This document shows positions 33,743 through 42,590 of a DNA stretch of 64,000 bases, one piece after another (the stretch's first letter is position 1; each line of letters opens with the position of its first letter). A program made the position numbers and the translations under genes. The notes beneath the pieces were generated by a model. It was not told where the DNA came from. It made no database searches and saw only the letters and a program-made list of their open reading frames with translations. This DNA comes from Burkholderiales bacterium (GTDB lineage: Bacteria > Pseudomonadota > Gammaproteobacteria > Burkholderiales > Burkholderiaceae_E): positions 1 to 64,000 of the forward strand of contig JADCHE010000011.1 of NCBI GenBank assembly GCA_020248665.1, read 5' to 3'.

Positions 33743-34930
33743 ATGCGTCGACCGACCCGTATCCTCCGCACGACGGCGCTCGCGGCAGCCGCGCTGCTCG
33801 CGCTCGGCGCGGCCGCGATCCAGCTCTCGGGCCACGGCTACTTCTGGCGAGCGCTGGCGGCCACCTACCTGCAGGGCCACACGACCGCGCACATCGACGA
33901 TGCGTCGAACTTCGCGCAGCGCACGATCGCCGCCGGCGCGCCGCGGCCCTGGCCCACCGACCCGCGCCTCAACCGCGACCCGCTCGACCCCGCCACGCTC
34001 GCCCACCTGACGAAGCACGGCACCGCCGCGTTCCTGGTCGCGCAGGACGGCGCGCTGCTGCACGAGTCGTACTACGCGCCGTACGACGCCGACAGCCGCA
34101 CCAACTCGTTCTCGGTCGCCAAGACGATCACCACGATGCTGGTCGGGCTGGCGGTGCGGGAGGGCATGGTGTCGGGCTTCGACGCGCCGCTCATCGAGCG
34201 GCTGCCCGAGTACGCCGACGATCCGCGCGGGCGCCGCGCGACGGTTTCGCAGCTGTCCGCGATGAAGGCCGGCCACGACTGGGACGAGCACTACTACCTG
34301 CCGCTCAACGTGACCACCGAGCTCTACTTCGGCGGCGACGCCGCGGGCCTCGTGCTGCGCCGGGGGTTCGAGCGCGACCCGGGCAGCGCGTTCGAGTACA
34401 GCAGCGGCTCGACGCAGCTGATCGGCGTGTTCCTGCAGCGCGCGCTCGCCGCGCGCGAGCCGGGCCTGACGATCGCCGAGCACCTGTCGCGAGGCCTGTG
34501 GAAGCCGCTCGGCATGGGCCGCGACGCGATCTGGACGCTCGACCGCGCGGGCGGGGTCGGCGGTATCGAGCGCACCTACTGCTGCGTGTTCGCGACCGCG
34601 CGGGACTTCGCGCGCCTCGGGCAGCTGCTGCTGCAGGACGGCGAGTGGGACGGCCGGCCGCTGCTCGACCGCGCCTTCGTCGAGCGGATGCGTACGCCCG
34701 ATCTGGTGCCGTACTACGGCCACTCGCTGTGGATGGACCTCGGCTGGACGCACCCCTTCTGGTTCATGCAGGGGCACCAGGGCCAGTACGTGATCGTCGT
34801 GCCGTCGAAGCGGCTGGTGGTGGTGCGCACGGGGCGGTTCCGCGACCTGCGCACCAAGGGGCCGAACGGCGTCGTGCCCGCCGAGGTCTACCGGTACGTC
34901 GAGCAGGCGGTCGCGCTCGCGGCGCGCTGA
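33743..34930 (+). CDS. Serine hydrolase of the beta-lactamase / penicillin-binding-protein fold
   Basis: Class C-like serine hydrolase of 395 residues with an N-terminal signal anchor (about 9-27). The SxxK nucleophile motif is Ser124-Val-Ala-Lys127, and the second motif YSS lies in FEYSSGSTQ; GHQGQYVIVVPSKRLVVVR near the end carries the third (HxG-like) motif. This branch includes 6-aminohexanoate-dimer hydrolase-like and esterase EstB-like enzymes. The ATG at 33743 follows AGGAGG. It is more likely an esterase or amide hydrolase than a resistance enzyme. Confidence 0.88.
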   Translation: MRRPTRILRTTALAAAALLALGAAAIQLSGHGYFWRALAATYLQGHTTAHIDDASNFAQRTIAAGAPRPWPTDPRLNRDPLDPATLAHLTKHGTAAFLVAQDGALLHESYYAPYDADSRTNSFSVAKTITTMLVGLAVREGMVSGFDAPLIERLPEYADDPRGRRATVSQLSAMKAGHDWDEHYYLPLNVTTELYFGGDAAGLVLRRGFERDPGSAFEYSSGSTQLIGVFLQRALAAREPGLTIAEHLSRGLWKPLGMGRDAIWTLDRAGGVGGIERTYCCVFATARDFARLGQLLLQDGEWDGRPLLDRAFVERMRTPDLVPYYGHSLWMDLGWTHPFWFMQGHQGQYVIVVPSKRLVVVRTGRFRDLRTKGPNGVVPAEVYRYVEQAVALAAR

Positions 34931-34969
34931 GCGCCGCTCTGCGCGCGCGCTGCGCCCTTCGTGCCGCGC

Positions 34970-34986
34970 CCGGGGCAGTGCCCCGG
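34970..34986. terminator. Palindromic hairpin between convergent genes
   Basis: CCGGGGCA-G-TGCCCCGG is a perfect palindrome in the 103-base gap between the convergent serine hydrolase and coaA genes. It can fold with a CAGTG loop. There is no T-run. Confidence 0.4.
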
Positions 34987-35033
34987 ACTGCCGTGCAACC
35001 GCCCGTCTACGCCGGGCTCCGCACGGGCGGCGC

Positions 35034-35987
35034 TCAGATCTGCCGCAGCCAGACCTCGCCGATCGAGTGGTCGTCGCGCTTGCGCAGCACGACGTTCGCG
35101 CGCTCGCGGCTCGGCAGGATGTTCTCCCGCAGGTTCAGCCCGTTGATGTCGCGCCAGATGCCGAGCGCGACCTCGCGGGCCTGTGCCTCGTCGAGGTCCT
35201 TGTAGTGGTGGAAGTAGGACGTCGGGTTCTGGAACACCGTGCGCTGCAGCCGCAGGAAGCGCTGTACGTACCAGCGCTTGATGAAGTCCTCGTCGGCGTC
35301 GAGGTACAGCGAGAAGTCGAAGAAGTCGGACACGATGATCGACGGCGAGCGGCCGCCCTCGAGCGTGCCGGTCTGCAGCACGTTCAGGCCCTCGAAGATG
35401 ACGATGTCGGCGTTCTCGACGATCGCGCGCTCGCCCGGGACGATGTCGTAGCCCTGGTGCGAGTAGACCGGCGCCTCGACGTGCGACTTGCCAGCCTTGA
35501 TGTCGGCGAGGAACTCGATCATCCGGCGGCGGTCGTAGCTCTCGGGAAAGCCCTTGCGCTTCATCAGCCCGCGCTCGAGCAGCGTCGCGTTCGGGTACAG
35601 GAAGCCGTCGGTGGTGACCAGCGCGACCGACGGGTGGTCGGGCCAGCGCGCGAGCAGCGCCTGCAGCGTGCGCGCGAAGGTGCTCTTGCCGACCGCGACG
35701 CTGCCGGCGATGCCGATCACGTAAGGACGACGGCCGACCAGGCGGCCGAGGAACTCGTCCTTGACACCCGACAGCGCGCGCGCCGAACGGAAGTGCAGGT
35801 TCAGCAGCCGCGACAGCGGCAGGAAGACCTGCACGACGTCGTCGATCGACACCTGCTCGACGACGCCGCGCAGCGCGGAGAGGTCGGTCTCGGACAGCGT
35901 CAGCGGCGTGCTCGCGCGCAGCGCCGCCCACTCTTCGCGGTCGAACGTGACGTACGCGGAGAACTCCGTACCCGTGGTCGGATTCAT
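35034..35987 (-). CDS. coaA: Type I pantothenate kinase
   Basis: First enzyme of coenzyme A synthesis, phosphorylating pantothenate with ATP. At 317 residues it has the length of E. coli CoaA. The P-loop is GSVAVGKS (95-102, with Lys101 as in E. coli). Other family blocks: [73 protein letters not shown] (in parts) and [14 protein letters not shown]. The ATG start is unambiguous. Many Burkholderiales rely on the unrelated type III enzyme CoaX, so a type I gene here is worth noting. Confidence 0.95.
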   Translation of the reverse strand: MNPTTGTEFSAYVTFDREEWAALRASTPLTLSETDLSALRGVVEQVSIDDVVQVFLPLSRLLNLHFRSARALSGVKDEFLGRLVGRRPYVIGIAGSVAVGKSTFARTLQALLARWPDHPSVALVTTDGFLYPNATLLERGLMKRKGFPESYDRRRMIEFLADIKAGKSHVEAPVYSHQGYDIVPGERAIVENADIVIFEGLNVLQTGTLEGGRSPSIIVSDFFDFSLYLDADEDFIKRWYVQRFLRLQRTVFQNPTSYFHHYKDLDEAQAREVALGIWRDINGLNLRENILPSRERANVVLRKRDDHSIGEVWLRQI

Positions 35988-36062
35988 GGCGCGCAGCTTA
36001 CCCCAGGGTCGCTGGAGCGTTGCGTGACGCGCATCGCATGCCGGCCGTGCGGCGGGCTGGCG

Positions 36063-36068
36063 TACACT
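36063..36068 (+). promoter_or_regulatory. Likely -10 element (TACACT) of the third amidase gene
   Basis: TACACT lies in the divergent spacer between coaA and the amidase, 63 bases before the ATG at 36132. No good -35 is seen 17 bases upstream. Confidence 0.3.
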
Positions 36069-36131
36069 CGGCGTGCCGCCGTGCCCGACGGCCGGCCGCG
36101 CCCCGCGACGACCGCGCGCCACGTCCTCCCG

Positions 36132-37637
36132 ATGATCGCCCCCGACGACTATCTCCGTTCCGACGGCCTCGCGCTCGGCGCGAAGGTCGCACACCGCGAC
36201 GCCACCGCGCTCGACCTGCTCGAGGCGGCGCTCGCGCGCGCCGCGCTCGTGAACCCGAAGGTCAACGCACTCGACACGATCGCGGCCGAACGCGCGAGAG
36301 AGCGGGCCCGCAGGCTCGACGCCGAGCTCGACGAGCTGCCCGACGACGACGCCCGCGTCGAGCTGCTGCGCAGCCGGCCCTTCCTCGGCGTACCGCTGCC
36401 GTTGAAGGACCTCGCGACCGCCTGCGTCGACCTGCCGTCGTCGATGGGTTCGCGGTTCTTCCGCTTCGTCGAGTGGGACCGGGACGGCGCGCTCGTCGAG
36501 CGCTACCGTGACGCGGGCTTCGTGCCGTTCGCGCGCAGCACCAGCCCCGAGCTCGGCGTGAACCCGTCGACCGAGGCGAGCGTCTACGGTGGCCCGACGC
36601 GCAACCCCTGGCACCTCGGGCACAGCTCGGGCGGCTCGTCCGGCGGCGCGGCGGCCGCGGTCGCCGCGGGCATCGTGCCGGTCGCGCACGCGTCCGACGG
36701 GCTCGGCTCGATCCGCATCCCGGCCGCGTGCTGCGGGCTCGTCGGGCTCAAGCCCACGCGCGGGCTGATGCCGGCCGGCCCATACGCGGGCGAGGCCTGG
36801 GGCGGCCTCGCGACCGAGCACGTGGTGTCGCGCACCGTGCGGGACAGCGCGGTCGCGCTGGACATGACGGCGGGCGCCGACGCCGGCGCGCCGTACGCCG
36901 CGCCGCGCTTCGCCGCCGGCGACGCGAGGCGGGCGGTCGAGGCCGCGCTGCGCGGCGACGCACCGCGGCTGCGGATCGCGCTGTGCGACACCACCTTCGA
37001 CGGCGAGGCGGTGCATCCCGAGGTCGCCGACGCGGTGCGGCGCACCGCGCGCGCGCTCGAGCTGCTCGGTCACCGCGTCGAGCGCGCGGCGCCCGAGCTC
37101 GACATGGCGGCGCTGCTGGTGCCCGCGCTCGAGATCGTCGCAAGCGGCACCGCGATGGCACTCGAGGCGCGCAGCCGTGCGCTCGGTCGCGAGCCGCGCG
37201 AGGACGAGCTGTCGCCCGCGATCCGCGGCGCGCTCGAGGTCGCCCGCGGCGTGAGCGGCGCGCGCTACCTGCAGCAGCTCGGCGTGCTGCACCGGATCGC
37301 GCGCGAGGTGGCGCCGTTCTGGGACCGCTTCGACGTGCTGCTGACCCCTGTGCTCGCCGAGCCGCCCGCCGTGCTCGGCCGCTTCGCGATGCAGGACGCC
37401 GACTTCATGCGCTACCGCACCGGGCCGCAGGGCACCGGCCGTTACTCGCCGTTCGCGCCGCTCGCCAACGTGACCGGGCAGCCGGCGATGTCGGTGCCGG
37501 CGGGCCGCAGCGCGGCGGGCCTGCCGATCGGCGCGCAGCTCGTCGGCCGCTTCGGCGAGGACGCCGCGCTGCTCGCGCTCGCCGCCGGGCTCGAGGCCGA
37601 CGCGCGTTGGGACGGCGAGCGGCCGTCGATCGCCTGA
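36132..37637 (+). CDS. Amidase-signature family hydrolase (third copy)
   Basis: Amidase of 501 residues with the triad Lys92 (PLKDL), Ser169 (GGSSGG) and Ser193 (DGLGSIRIP), spaced 77 and 24. The sequences [25 protein letters not shown] and [17 protein letters not shown] are typical of the 6-aminohexanoate-cyclic-dimer hydrolase (NylA-like) branch. It stands alone between coaA and the SPOR gene. With the serine hydrolase at 33743, whose family includes NylB-like enzymes, it could suggest linear or cyclic oligoamide use, but that is speculation. Confidence 0.9.
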   Translation: MIAPDDYLRSDGLALGAKVAHRDATALDLLEAALARAALVNPKVNALDTIAAERARERARRLDAELDELPDDDARVELLRSRPFLGVPLPLKDLATACVDLPSSMGSRFFRFVEWDRDGALVERYRDAGFVPFARSTSPELGVNPSTEASVYGGPTRNPWHLGHSSGGSSGGAAAAVAAGIVPVAHASDGLGSIRIPAACCGLVGLKPTRGLMPAGPYAGEAWGGLATEHVVSRTVRDSAVALDMTAGADAGAPYAAPRFAAGDARRAVEAALRGDAPRLRIALCDTTFDGEAVHPEVADAVRRTARALELLGHRVERAAPELDMAALLVPALEIVASGTAMALEARSRALGREPREDELSPAIRGALEVARGVSGARYLQQLGVLHRIAREVAPFWDRFDVLLTPVLAEPPAVLGRFAMQDADFMRYRTGPQGTGRYSPFAPLANVTGQPAMSVPAGRSAAGLPIGAQLVGRFGEDAALLALAAGLEADARWDGERPSIA

Positions 37638-37661
37638 ACGGCCGCCGCTGAAGCGCGCCCG

Positions 37662-38420
37662 ATGAAGCTCGTTCTCAGCCTGCTGGTCGTCGCGAACGTG
37701 CTGCTGTTCGGCTGGCTGCGCGGCTGGATGGCGCCGTTCGGCGGAGATGGCCGCGAGCCGGGCCGCGTCGAGCGGCAGGTCGCGCCGGATGCGCTGCGCG
37801 TCCTGCCAGCGGCGCGGTCCGGGTCCGCGGGCACAGCCGGCACGGGTGGCGCCGCGGCGGGCCCGACGGCAGCGGCCGGGCGGGCGACGCCCGCCGCTCC
37901 GGGCGGCCCGACCCCGTCCGCGGATGCGCCGCCCGGCGCGGCGCTCGCCGCCGCGCTGCGCGCCGCGAACTGCGCCGAGATCGGTCCGATGGCCGAGGCC
38001 GAGGCGGTGCGCGTGCAGGTCGCGCTCGACGCGGTCGCCGCCGACCTCGCGGTCGCGACGCAGCGCGCCGAGGACACCACCTCGTGGTGGGTCTACCTCG
38101 CCCCGGGACCGACGGACGTGTCGAAGCGGCTCGCCGAACTGCGTGAGCGCGGCGTCACCGACACCTACGTGATGCCGGACGGTCCGTGGAAGGGCGCGAT
38201 CTCGCTCGGCCTCTTTCGCCAGGAGGATCTCGCGGCCGCCCTGCAGAAGACGATCGCGGCCAAGGGCGTGAGGGGCGCGCGGGTCGCGCCGCGCGGCCCG
38301 TCGCCGGGCCGCATCACGCTACAGGTGCGGCCAGTCGGCGAGGCGGTCGCGGCGGAGCTCGCGAGGCTGCGCGCGGCGATCCCGGACGCGGTCGCCCGGC
38401 CCTGCGCCGCGCGCGGCTGA
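37662..38420 (+). CDS. SPOR-domain inner-membrane protein
   Basis: A 252-residue bitopic protein: one N-terminal membrane helix (residues 3-22), an Ala/Pro/Gly-rich periplasmic linker (about 45-95), then [16 protein letters not shown] and a SPOR domain around 140-195 ([10 protein letters not shown]...[15 protein letters not shown]). SPOR domains bind denuded peptidoglycan at the division site. In many Burkholderiales a similar gene stands next to the type III pantothenate kinase gene; here it is near type I coaA with an amidase between. It starts 24 bases after the amidase stop. Confidence 0.85.
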   Translation: MKLVLSLLVVANVLLFGWLRGWMAPFGGDGREPGRVERQVAPDALRVLPAARSGSAGTAGTGGAAAGPTAAAGRATPAAPGGPTPSADAPPGAALAAALRAANCAEIGPMAEAEAVRVQVALDAVAADLAVATQRAEDTTSWWVYLAPGPTDVSKRLAELRERGVTDTYVMPDGPWKGAISLGLFRQEDLAAALQKTIAAKGVRGARVAPRGPSPGRITLQVRPVGEAVAAELARLRAAIPDAVARPCAARG

Positions 38421-38430
38421 GCGCGCGCCG

Positions 38431-38726
38431 TCAGGTCCGCAGCGCGTCCGCGCTGCGGGCGTCGAGCCTCGCGTCGGCGGCGTTGGTCCTCACCGACCCG
38501 ATACCGTTGTCGCGCGCGCACTCGGACGAGTCCATCTCGCTGCGCCCGATCACCTGGCCGTTGGCGGCCACGAGGTTGAATCAGGGCTCGCCCCGGGGTC
38601 GACGTCCTTCTCCGCGCCGTCGACGTCCGCTTAGGTCTGGCTCGACATCGCCTCGCCGGCCCCCGCCTTCGGCACGAATTGGAACGTGCCGTTCGGGGTC
38701 TTCGAGACCACGAATCTCCCGGCCAT
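38431..38726 (-). pseudogene. Broken yegP-like gene (DUF1508)
   Basis: YegP proteins hold two DUF1508 repeats. The first half opens well (MAGRFVVSKTPNGTFQFVPKAG, about 30 codons from the ATG at 38726) and then hits a TAA at 38631 just where YTSK should follow. The second repeat is readable in another frame as FNLVAANGQVIGRSEMDSSE with DNGIGSV, but a TGA (38581-38583) replaces the residue before FNL. About 19 codons between the repeats are missing. So there are two nonsense codons, a frameshift and a deletion. Confidence 0.8.
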
Positions 38727-38855
38727 CGCTGCGCGCCCCGTGAAGGGCGCGGACCGCGCCCGCGGGGGCCGGGTGTCGGCCCGGCTCCGCCGGGCGGGCG
38801 CGATGGCGACACCATCGTTGAGGATTGCGCGCCCGCCCGTGGCAGGATCGGTGCC

Positions 38856-38898
38856 GGGGGCCAGGGCCGGGGCCGCGACCGGGGCCGGGGCCGGGGCC
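38856..38898. repeat. GGGGCC hexamer run
   Basis: Several GGGGCC units, the last three perfectly in tandem (38881-38898), lie directly upstream of the glutamine amidotransferase gene. A similar CCCCGG run is at 11085-11104. It is simple-sequence DNA with a possible effect on transcript structure. Confidence 0.75.
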
Positions 38899-38918
38899 GA
38901 CGATAGGGACCGACGACG

Positions 38919-39632
38919 ATGCGACCGGTACTGGTGATCGAGCACACCGAGGGCGACGGGCCGGGTCACTTCGGCGAGTGGCTGGCGGCGTGCGGCCGGC
39001 CGGTGACCCTCGTGCGCGTGCACGCCGGCGAGCCGGTGCCGGCGCGGCCCGACGGCCACGCGGGCCTGTGCGTGCTCGGAGGACCGATGGGCGCGAACGA
39101 TCTGTACCTCGATCACGTCCGCGCCGAGCTCGGCCTGATCCGCGCCGCGCTCGACGCGCGGGTGCCGACGATCGGCCACTGCCTCGGCGGCCAGCTGCTC
39201 GCGAAGGCGCTCGGGGCGACGGTCGGGCGGAGCCCGGTGCCGGAGATCGGCTGGCACGCGATCGAGGTCGAGGACACGCCCGCGGCCAGGCGATGGTTCG
39301 GCGACGCCCGCACGCCGGTGCTGATGCAGTGGCACCGCGACGCGTTCGAGCTGCCGCGCGGCGCGGTACCGCTCGCCGGCAACGCGTCGTGCCCGCGGCA
39401 GGCCTTCGAGTGGGATGGCGTGCACCTGGGGCTGCAGGGCCATCCGGAGGCCGACCGCGCGAAGGTCGAGCACTGGCTCGCCAAGCACGCGGGCAGGCCG
39501 AGGTCGCCGGACAGCCCGCCGACGGTGCAGCCGCCGGCCGCGATAGTGGCCGGGCTCGACGCGCACCTCGCGCCGATGCGCGCGCTCGCGTTCCGGCTGT
39601 ACGACGCCTGGGGGGCCGGCCTCGGGGACTGA
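38919..39632 (+). CDS. Type 1 glutamine amidotransferase-like protein (GuaA N-domain family)
   Basis: Class I glutaminase-fold protein of 237 residues. The nucleophile is Cys88 in IGHCLGGQLLAKALG, and the His-Glu pair is His175/Glu177 in LQGHPEAD; CVLGGPMGAND supplies the oxyanion loop. It is a stand-alone domain, of the kind acting in gamma-glutamyl hydrolysis (PuuD- or YfeJ-like), rather than part of GMP synthetase. The start ATG at 38919 follows a GC hexamer run and has no strong ribosome site. No partner gene is near; broken genes lie on both sides. Confidence 0.87.
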   Translation: MRPVLVIEHTEGDGPGHFGEWLAACGRPVTLVRVHAGEPVPARPDGHAGLCVLGGPMGANDLYLDHVRAELGLIRAALDARVPTIGHCLGGQLLAKALGATVGRSPVPEIGWHAIEVEDTPAARRWFGDARTPVLMQWHRDAFELPRGAVPLAGNASCPRQAFEWDGVHLGLQGHPEADRAKVEHWLAKHAGRPRSPDSPPTVQPPAAIVAGLDAHLAPMRALAFRLYDAWGAGLGD

Positions 39633-39670
39633 CCCGGGGACCGGCGCCGCCGTGCCGCCATCGAGCGCCG

Positions 39671-39841
39671 TCACCGCGGTGCCGGCCTCCACCACGGCGC
39701 GCAGCGCGCTCGGCGTCGAGCCGCGCGGCTGACGCGCGCCTTTGAGGTGCCGAGCCGATCGGCAGCGGCAGTGAAGCCCCCCTCGTCGGCGACCGCGGCG
39801 AACACCGGCAGCAGGTTCAGGTCGACGTCCTCGAGCTCCAT
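39671..39841 (-). pseudogene. Truncated LysR-type regulator
   Basis: The first 38 codons from the ATG at 39841 are a clear LysR helix-turn-helix start: VDLNLLPVFAAVADEGGFTAAADRLGTSKARVSR. After this the frame turns into arginine-rich sequence and stops; no linker helix or effector domain follows. It lies head to head with the broken NmrA-like gene, so it may once have regulated it. The remaining bases of 39633-39943 show nothing else. Confidence 0.75.
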
Positions 39842-39943
39842 CGCGCCGGCCATTGTCAAGGTACCGGTGACGATCACGGGACGTCGATGCGGTTTCCGAC
39901 GTCGATCGGGCCTGCGAGGATGGCGACCTCGTCACTCGCCTCC

Positions 39944-40336
39944 ATGGAGAACGCCACGAACGTCGCACTCATCGGCACCAACGGATTCATCGGCGGCGCC
40001 TTGCTCGAGGAAGCGGTCCGCCGCGGCCGACGCCTACGCACGTACGTCGCGGGTTTCGAGTCCATCCGCGCCGCGACGAGGGCCGCGGGCGTGCCGCGCC
40101 CGCTGCGGGTCGGCGGTGCGGCGAGCCTGCAGGTCGCCCCCGGCGACGAGCGGCTCGACACGCCGCAGTTCCCCGCGCAGTGGCGCTGCACCGCGCGCGG
40201 CGCACGCGAGGCGCTGGTGCGGGCCGACGACGACGTGCTGACCGGCCCGACCCACGTGCCCGGCGGCGGCCCGTCGCGGTCCGACCCGGCGGCGCTCAAG
40301 CCGCGGCGGCGTTCAGCTCGCGGCGGTACCGGTTGA
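39944..40336 (+). pseudogene. Internally deleted NmrA/YwnB-like NAD(P)-binding protein
   Basis: The N-terminus NVALIGTNGFIGGALLEEAV is the Rossmann loop of small NAD(P)H-binding oxidoreductases. The frame then jumps to a later part of the same family: AATRAAGVPRPLRVGGAASL, QVAPGDERLDTPQFPAQW, AREAL. About 60-70 residues between them and the C-terminal quarter are missing. The open frame of 130 codons is therefore a fusion of two parts of one gene. It runs 41 bases into the diiron protein gene on the other strand, another sign that it is not under selection. Confidence 0.72.
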
Positions 40337-41126
40337 GCGCCTGCACCGACTCGAGCGGCCGACCGAACAGCAGCGACAGGTTGTGCAGGATCCTGTCGAC
40401 GACCTTGCCTTCCCAGTCCGCGTCGAAGCGGATCTGGGTGTCGAGCCAGCGCTCGAGCCAGCCGGGCTCGGGCAGGCGGCTCTGCACGGTGTCGTTCGGG
40501 AACAGGTCCTTGTTGACGTGCAGGTTCGTCGGGTGCAGCGCCTGCGAGGTACGCCGCGCGCTCGCCATCAGCAGGCCGATCTTCGCGAAGGCCGCGCGCG
40601 CCGAGTCGCCGACCTCGCCGATCGCCTTCTTCATGTACTGCAGGTACGCACCGCCGTGGCGGGCCTCGTCGCGCGAGATCGTGTCGTAGATGTGCTTGAT
40701 GACCGGCTCGGTGTGCCACTCCGACGCGCAGCGGTACCAGTGGTTCAGCCGGATCTCGCCGCAGAAGTGCAGCATCAGCGTCTCGAGCGGCGGCGCCGGG
40801 TCGAACTCGAAGCGGACCGCGTGAAGCTCCTCTTCGGTCGGCACCAGGTCGGGCCGGAAGCGGCGCAGGTACTCCATCAGCACCAGCGCGTGCTTCTGCT
40901 CCTCGTAGAACCAGACCGACATGAACGCGCTGAAGTCTGAGTCGTGCCGGTTGTCGCGCAGGAACATCTCGGTGGCCGGCAGCGCCGCCCACTCGGTGAT
41001 CGCGTTCATCTTGATCGTCCGAGCCTGCTCGTCCGACAGGAGGGACGCGTCGAAGCGGTCCCACGGGATGTCGTCGAGGCTCCAGCGCACGCGCTCCAGC
41101 GTCTTGAACAGTTCGGGGTACAGCAT
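40296..41126 (-). CDS. Ferritin-like diiron protein, acyl-ACP desaturase-like
   Basis: A 276-residue four-helix-bundle protein with a full set of carboxylate and histidine ligands: Glu45, Glu76 and His79 (EEQKH), Glu124 (CGEIRLNHW), Glu154 and His157 (DEARH). The EExxH...DExxH spacing matches soluble fatty acyl desaturases and related oxygenases. It lies downstream of the nine-gene lipid operon with 147 bases between, in the same direction. A role in fatty-acid oxidation or desaturation is inferred from fold and place. I used the ATG at 41126; a GTG at 41186 would add 20 residues. Confidence 0.82.
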   Translation of the reverse strand: MLYPELFKTLERVRWSLDDIPWDRFDASLLSDEQARTIKMNAITEWAALPATEMFLRDNRHDSDFSAFMSVWFYEEQKHALVLMEYLRRFRPDLVPTEEELHAVRFEFDPAPPLETLMLHFCGEIRLNHWYRCASEWHTEPVIKHIYDTISRDEARHGGAYLQYMKKAIGEVGDSARAAFAKIGLLMASARRTSQALHPTNLHVNKDLFPNDTVQSRLPEPGWLERWLDTQIRFDADWEGKVVDRILHNLSLLFGRPLESVQALNRYRRELNAAAA

Positions 41127-41273
41127 CGGCGTCAGCGTCGTGCGGGTGGAGGTCGGTCGGAGCCCGTGGACGAACCTTGCGGCCACCGGGGCGGGGCGCC
41201 CGTCCGGCCGGTCGGGCTGGATCGCGGGCGCCGCGATGATATCAGCGGGAAGCGGGCGCGGGCGTCCGGTCGA

Positions 41274-41717
41274 TCACCGGTGTGGCGGTACCGCGCCGCG
41301 GCGTCGCATCCAGCGCATCAGGATCCCGATCGCCGGCAGCTGCTCATAGAGCTCCTCGGCGGCGTCCCAGTAGTCGCGGTGGAAGGCGATCCGGCCGTGG
41401 GCGTCGAGCCTGAGGTGCGAGCAGCCGCGGATCCGGCGAGGGCCCGCGGGCAGGGGGCGCCGGAAGGCGAACTCGAAGTCCCACACCAGGAAGGCGGCGT
41501 CGCCCTGCACGACGCGCTCGCGCACCGCGAAGCGGGGTCCGTCGACCTGCTCGAACATGTGCTCGAAGATCCGCCGGATCGTCGGCACGCCGCGGACCTC
41601 GTTGAACGGGTCCTTGAAGAACGCCTCGGGGGCGTAGAGCTCGTCGATCCGGGCGACGGCCGCGGGCGAGATCGACTCGAAGAAACAGACGATCCGATCG
41701 ACGGCGCCCTGCGTCAC
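41274..41717 (-). CDS. NTF2-like / SnoaL-like protein
   Basis: Small cone-fold protein of 147 residues. Pattern: VDRIVCFFESISPAAVARIDELYAPEAFFKDPFNEVRG, then FEHMFEQVDGPRF and WDFEFAFRRPLPAG, ending in FHRDYWDAAEELYEQLP, all typical of the SnoaL/ketosteroid-isomerase-like group. It begins with GTG overlapping the SDR stop by 4 bases and closes the photo-oxidative operon. Similar NTF2-like proteins occur in LitR- or ChrR-controlled clusters of other proteobacteria; the biochemical role is not known. Confidence 0.85.
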   Translation of the reverse strand: MTQGAVDRIVCFFESISPAAVARIDELYAPEAFFKDPFNEVRGVPTIRRIFEHMFEQVDGPRFAVRERVVQGDAAFLVWDFEFAFRRPLPAGPRRIRGCSHLRLDAHGRIAFHRDYWDAAEELYEQLPAIGILMRWMRRRGAVPPHR

Positions 41718-42586
41718 AGTCCGGTCACCTTGTGGATCAGCGGGAAATACAGCCGGTACGGCAGGATCCGCGCGAACTTCAGCCAGCCGGTGAAGCGGCG
41801 CGGATAGTGGATCTCGAAGCGGCCCGCCTCGAGTCCGGCCAGCGTGGCCTCGGCCGCCTCGCGCGCGCTGATCAGCGCCGGCATCTTGTAGCCGTTGCCG
41901 GCGGTGGCCGGGGTGTCGACGTAGCCGGGGTTGACCAGGTAGACCGATACGCCCTGAGGGCGCAGGTCGAGGTAGAGCGACTCGGCGAGGTTGATCAGCG
42001 CGGCCTTGGTCGGGCCGTAGACCAGCGCCTGCGGCAGCCCGCTGTAGCCGGCGACGCTGGAGACGATCGCCAGCCCCCCGGCCTTCTGCGCGAGCAGCGT
42101 GGGCAGCAGCGCGGCGAGGCCCGAGAACACCGCGCCGAGGTTGGTGTCGAGCATGCGCCGCGCGGCGCCCAGCTCGAAGTTGTCGGCACGCATCGGGGTG
42201 TAGGTGCCGGCGACCCACAGCACGAGGTCGATGCCGCCCCAGCGCGCCTTCAGGGTGTCGCAGGCGGCGGCGATCGCATCGGCGTCGGTGATGTCGAGCG
42301 GCAGGATCTCGGGCGCGCCGCCCTGCGCGGGTGCGTCGGGCGGCAGCCCGCCCCCGGGGGCGGCGAGCGCCTCGCGCAGCGCGTCCTCGCGGCGCGCGGA
42401 GACCGCGAGCCGCGCACCACGGCGCGCGAGCGCACGGGCGAGCTCGGCGCCGATGCCGCTCGAGGCGCCGACGACCCACACGCGGCGGCCCGCCCAGCCG
42501 TCGACCGGGGGGTTCATCGGGCCGAACAGTCCCGGCGGGCGGGCGGTGGTCTCGACGGGCATGAAGCGTGATCCCATGGCGTGCAT
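41714..42586 (-). CDS. Short-chain dehydrogenase/reductase (SDR)
   Basis: Classical SDR of 290 residues: nucleotide loop GASSGIGAEL, VAGTYTP in the NAG-like position, the catalytic Ser in VSSVAGYSG and the YGPTKAAL YxxxK motif. The C-terminal RFEIHYPRRFTGWLKFARILPYRLYFPLIHKVTG is membrane-associating, as in SDRs of lipid metabolism. Start at 42586; an ATG 9 bases downstream is also possible. It follows the DUF3833 gene by 4 bases and overlaps the NTF2 gene. Related SDRs sit in the sigma-E/ChrR singlet-oxygen cluster of Rhodobacter. Confidence 0.9.
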   Translation of the reverse strand: MHAMGSRFMPVETTARPPGLFGPMNPPVDGWAGRRVWVVGASSGIGAELARALARRGARLAVSARREDALREALAAPGGGLPPDAPAQGGAPEILPLDITDADAIAAACDTLKARWGGIDLVLWVAGTYTPMRADNFELGAARRMLDTNLGAVFSGLAALLPTLLAQKAGGLAIVSSVAGYSGLPQALVYGPTKAALINLAESLYLDLRPQGVSVYLVNPGYVDTPATAGNGYKMPALISAREAAEATLAGLEAGRFEIHYPRRFTGWLKFARILPYRLYFPLIHKVTGL

Positions 42587-42590
42587 CCGC

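Noticed and set aside
38856-38898. GGGGCC run as a functional regulatory element
   Set aside because: Simple-sequence DNA of this kind occurs at other intergenic sites in the window; there is no evidence of conserved spacing or a protein site.
39944-40336. The NmrA-like frame as an intact short oxidoreductase
   Set aside because: The Rossmann core and the later family motif are joined with about 60-70 residues missing, and the frame runs into the gene on the other strand.
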